The notes beneath the pieces are model-generated. The model was not told the DNA's origin and searched no databases. It was given only the letters and a program-made list of their open reading frames with translations. Shown in pieces: positions 53,256 to 54,594 of a DNA stretch of 54,594 nucleotides (positions are counted from its first letter, which is position 1; each line of letters opens with the position of its first letter). Source of the DNA: a virus; the IMG/VR virus record IMGVR_UViG_3300050821_003470, positions 1 through 54,594 of that record; one strand, written 5' to 3'. Position numbers and translations under genes: made by a program.

Positions 53256-54594
53256 TGGCTACTAAGGGAAATGGGCCGCCGTCGCTATCCGACGTAAACG
53301 ACGAAGCACGCAAACTCGTTGAAAGAATAACTGCCCCCCAAACGCCCGCGGCTGAACTTCATGCCGAGCCGCTCGCTGCCCCGGTAACGCCGCAACTTCT
53401 ACCAGATTTCTCCCGCGGCACCGCAGCGCTCGATGACGAGACAGGCCAGCCTGTGGCCCCACGCCAAGCCGCCGAACTCCCCGTTGGAGACGCGGGCGGG
53501 ACGGTTGATGCGCTTGCGGATGCGAAGGCCGAGCTTTCGGGAACCCCTGATAAGGAGCGCGATGCTCAAGGGCGTTTCGTTTCCGAGGCGGCTGCTGATG
53601 TAAGCGATGCTCCCCAGGGTGCCACTCCAGCGGCACAGCCAACTGGAGAAGCCGCGGCTGAAGCCGTCGCGCAGGCCATCCTTGATAAGCCTGCCGAGGA
53701 TTTCGAGGACATCGAGTACGATGACGTAGACCTCGACAAGAAATTCACCGTGCGGGTACCGAAGGATGCTGCTGCGGCCGTTCGCAACGGCTATATGCGG
53801 CGCGCGGACTACTCGCGCAAAACGATGTTCCTAGGCGACCTTAGAAAGACCGTCGAGCCGCTTGTGGGCGATGGCAGGCTCAAAGCCATTTTGCCACTCA
53901 TTCAGAGAGCCTTAGAGGACCCGGAATACGGGAACTTCGTGGTGGACGCCTACAACCGGCGAATCGCTGGCAAGCCCCTCACTGAAGCCCAAGCCGCCGC
54001 CGCGCAAGCTGGAGCCGCCGTCGCTGCTGCTGCTCCGCCCGTTACGCCGCTCACCGAAGCGGAGGACCCATTCCTCGCAGACGCTCTCCGTCCGTACAAC
54101 GAAAAACTCGGACAGGTGACGAGCTTAGTCGAGCGGATGGCGAAGCAAGAAGAAGAGCGCAACGCCCAAGAAACCGCCGCCCGCCAGCAGTACGAGCATC
54201 GAGTCAACGTTGGTAACCAGGGTTACGCTTTGCTCACTCAACGCTACAGCGACGAGTTCTCTGGGAACCCGGATAAAGACAAAGACTCGTTCATGCGAGC
54301 GGTCAACTACGGGCGGGCTTCTGGGCTATTCGATGCCTACGGTGAGAGCCCAGCAACCATCGTTCTGGCTTACGAGGACTTGAGAAGGGAGCGGGAAGCC
54401 GCTTCTGCCTCCCCAGCCGTCGCAGCCGTGAACGCCGCTACTGAGCGAAAGGTGGCCGCATCAAACGCTGCTGCTGTATCGGCTGGCACCCCGGCGTCAC
54501 CTCCTCAAAGAAAGACCGTTCCCCCGCCGCCGGCAACCAGGGTCAACGGTGTGGCAGCCGACCCGAAGGACTACTTACGTCAAGCGTTACAACG
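53255..54594 (+). CDS. Scaffold protein (3' end continues at position 280)
   Basis: 446 codons to the window edge. N-terminal 150 aa are Ala/Pro/Asp-rich; IEYDDVDLDKKFTVRVPKDA and RRADYSRKTMFLG mark a conserved segment typical of phage scaffold/protease-region proteins; residues 280-330 form a coiled coil (YNEKLGQVTSLVERMAKQEE). Ends Ala/Pro-rich with a basic tail in the left copy at 280-301. Location between portal and capsid (through the circle) supports scaffolding. Confidence 0.75.
   Translation, partial: MATKGNGPPSLSDVNDEARKLVERITAPQTPAAELHAEPLAAPVTPQLLPDFSRGTAALDDETGQPVAPRQAAELPVGDAGGTVDALADAKAELSGTPDKERDAQGRFVSEAAADVSDAPQGATPAAQPTGEAAAEAVAQAILDKPAEDFEDIEYDDVDLDKKFTVRVPKDAAAAVRNGYMRRADYSRKTMFLGDLRKTVEPLVGDGRLKAILPLIQRALEDPEYGNFVVDAYNRRIAGKPLTEAQAAAAQAGAAVAAAAPPVTPLTEAEDPFLADALRPYNEKLGQVTSLVERMAKQEEERNAQETAARQQYEHRVNVGNQGYALLTQRYSDEFSGNPDKDKDSFMRAVNYGRASGLFDAYGESPATIVLAYEDLRREREAASASPAVAAVNAATERKVAASNAAAVSAGTPASPPQRKTVPPPPATRVNGVAADPKDYLRQALQ
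54316..54594. repeat. Terminal repeat, right copy (circular overlap)
   Basis: Matches 1-279; the last 98 bases are identical to 182-279. See the left copy. Confidence 0.85.

Noticed and set aside
1-54594. Integrase, att sites, partition or other prophage/plasmid genes
   Set aside because: No recombinase or ParA/B-like sequence was seen. tRNA genes here are phage genes in an array, not a truncated host tRNA marking an att site.

Overview
The window is an essentially complete genome of a tailed bacteriophage (Caudoviricetes) with a short-tailed, podovirus-like head and tail set. The evidence is a TerS/TerL pair, a P22-type portal, a scaffold, a HK97-like major capsid protein, a head-tail adaptor, a beta-propeller-like tail nozzle protein, tailspike/fibre genes, and three large internal (ejection-type) proteins, one with a lytic transglycosylase domain. 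No tail tube, sheath or tape-measure gene is seen. The first 279 bases align without gaps to the last 279 (98 bp identical, the rest differing only at synonymous sites). This is expected for a circular or circularly permuted genome of about 54.3 kb assembled from a mixed natural population. The host is unknown. The HNH and single-strand-annealing-like families and the leaderless promoters would fit Actinobacteria-like or other leaderless-rich phyla, but this is inference only.

Layout. (1) 1-301: end of the scaffold gene, continuing from 53255-54594. (2) 472-616: a well-formed promoter, an initiator tRNA-fMet and a convergent hairpin. (3) 599-1150: HNH nuclease, minus strand. (4) 1174-3930: 35 minus-strand tRNA genes, nearly all 0-2 nt apart and all with encoded CCA. 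With tRNA-fMet they cover all 20 amino acids and, by ordinary wobble, all 61 sense codons. (5) 4003-5187: a glycosyltransferase operon, minus strand, with its own terminator. (6) 5431-28926: plus-strand virion and lysis genes in the order capsid, LAGLIDADG endonuclease, decoration-like protein, small basic proteins, adaptor, nozzle, beta-helix tailspike, fibre-like genes (some with export signals), a run of small membrane proteins, an endolysin candidate and the internal proteins. (7) 28880-41579: minus-strand early region of about 45 tightly overlapping small genes in three transcription units. Two units start at promoters whose predicted +1 is the A of the start codon, and each of the two internal boundaries carries a strong hairpin. 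Products include zinc-ribbon microproteins, wHTH and ribbon-helix-helix proteins, an HNH protein, a resolvase-like nuclease and a single-strand-annealing-like protein. (8) 41626-41800: a divergent control region with two tandem 11-bp operators and a candidate structured RNA. (9) 42303-54594: plus-strand HNH, small genes, terminase, SAM methyltransferase-like protein, GT2 glycosyltransferase, GroES-like co-chaperonin, portal and scaffold.

I found no DNA polymerase, helicase, primase, RNA polymerase, integrase or immunity repressor. The phage seems to rely on host replication while supplying a full decoding apparatus, a folding factor and glycan-modifying enzymes.
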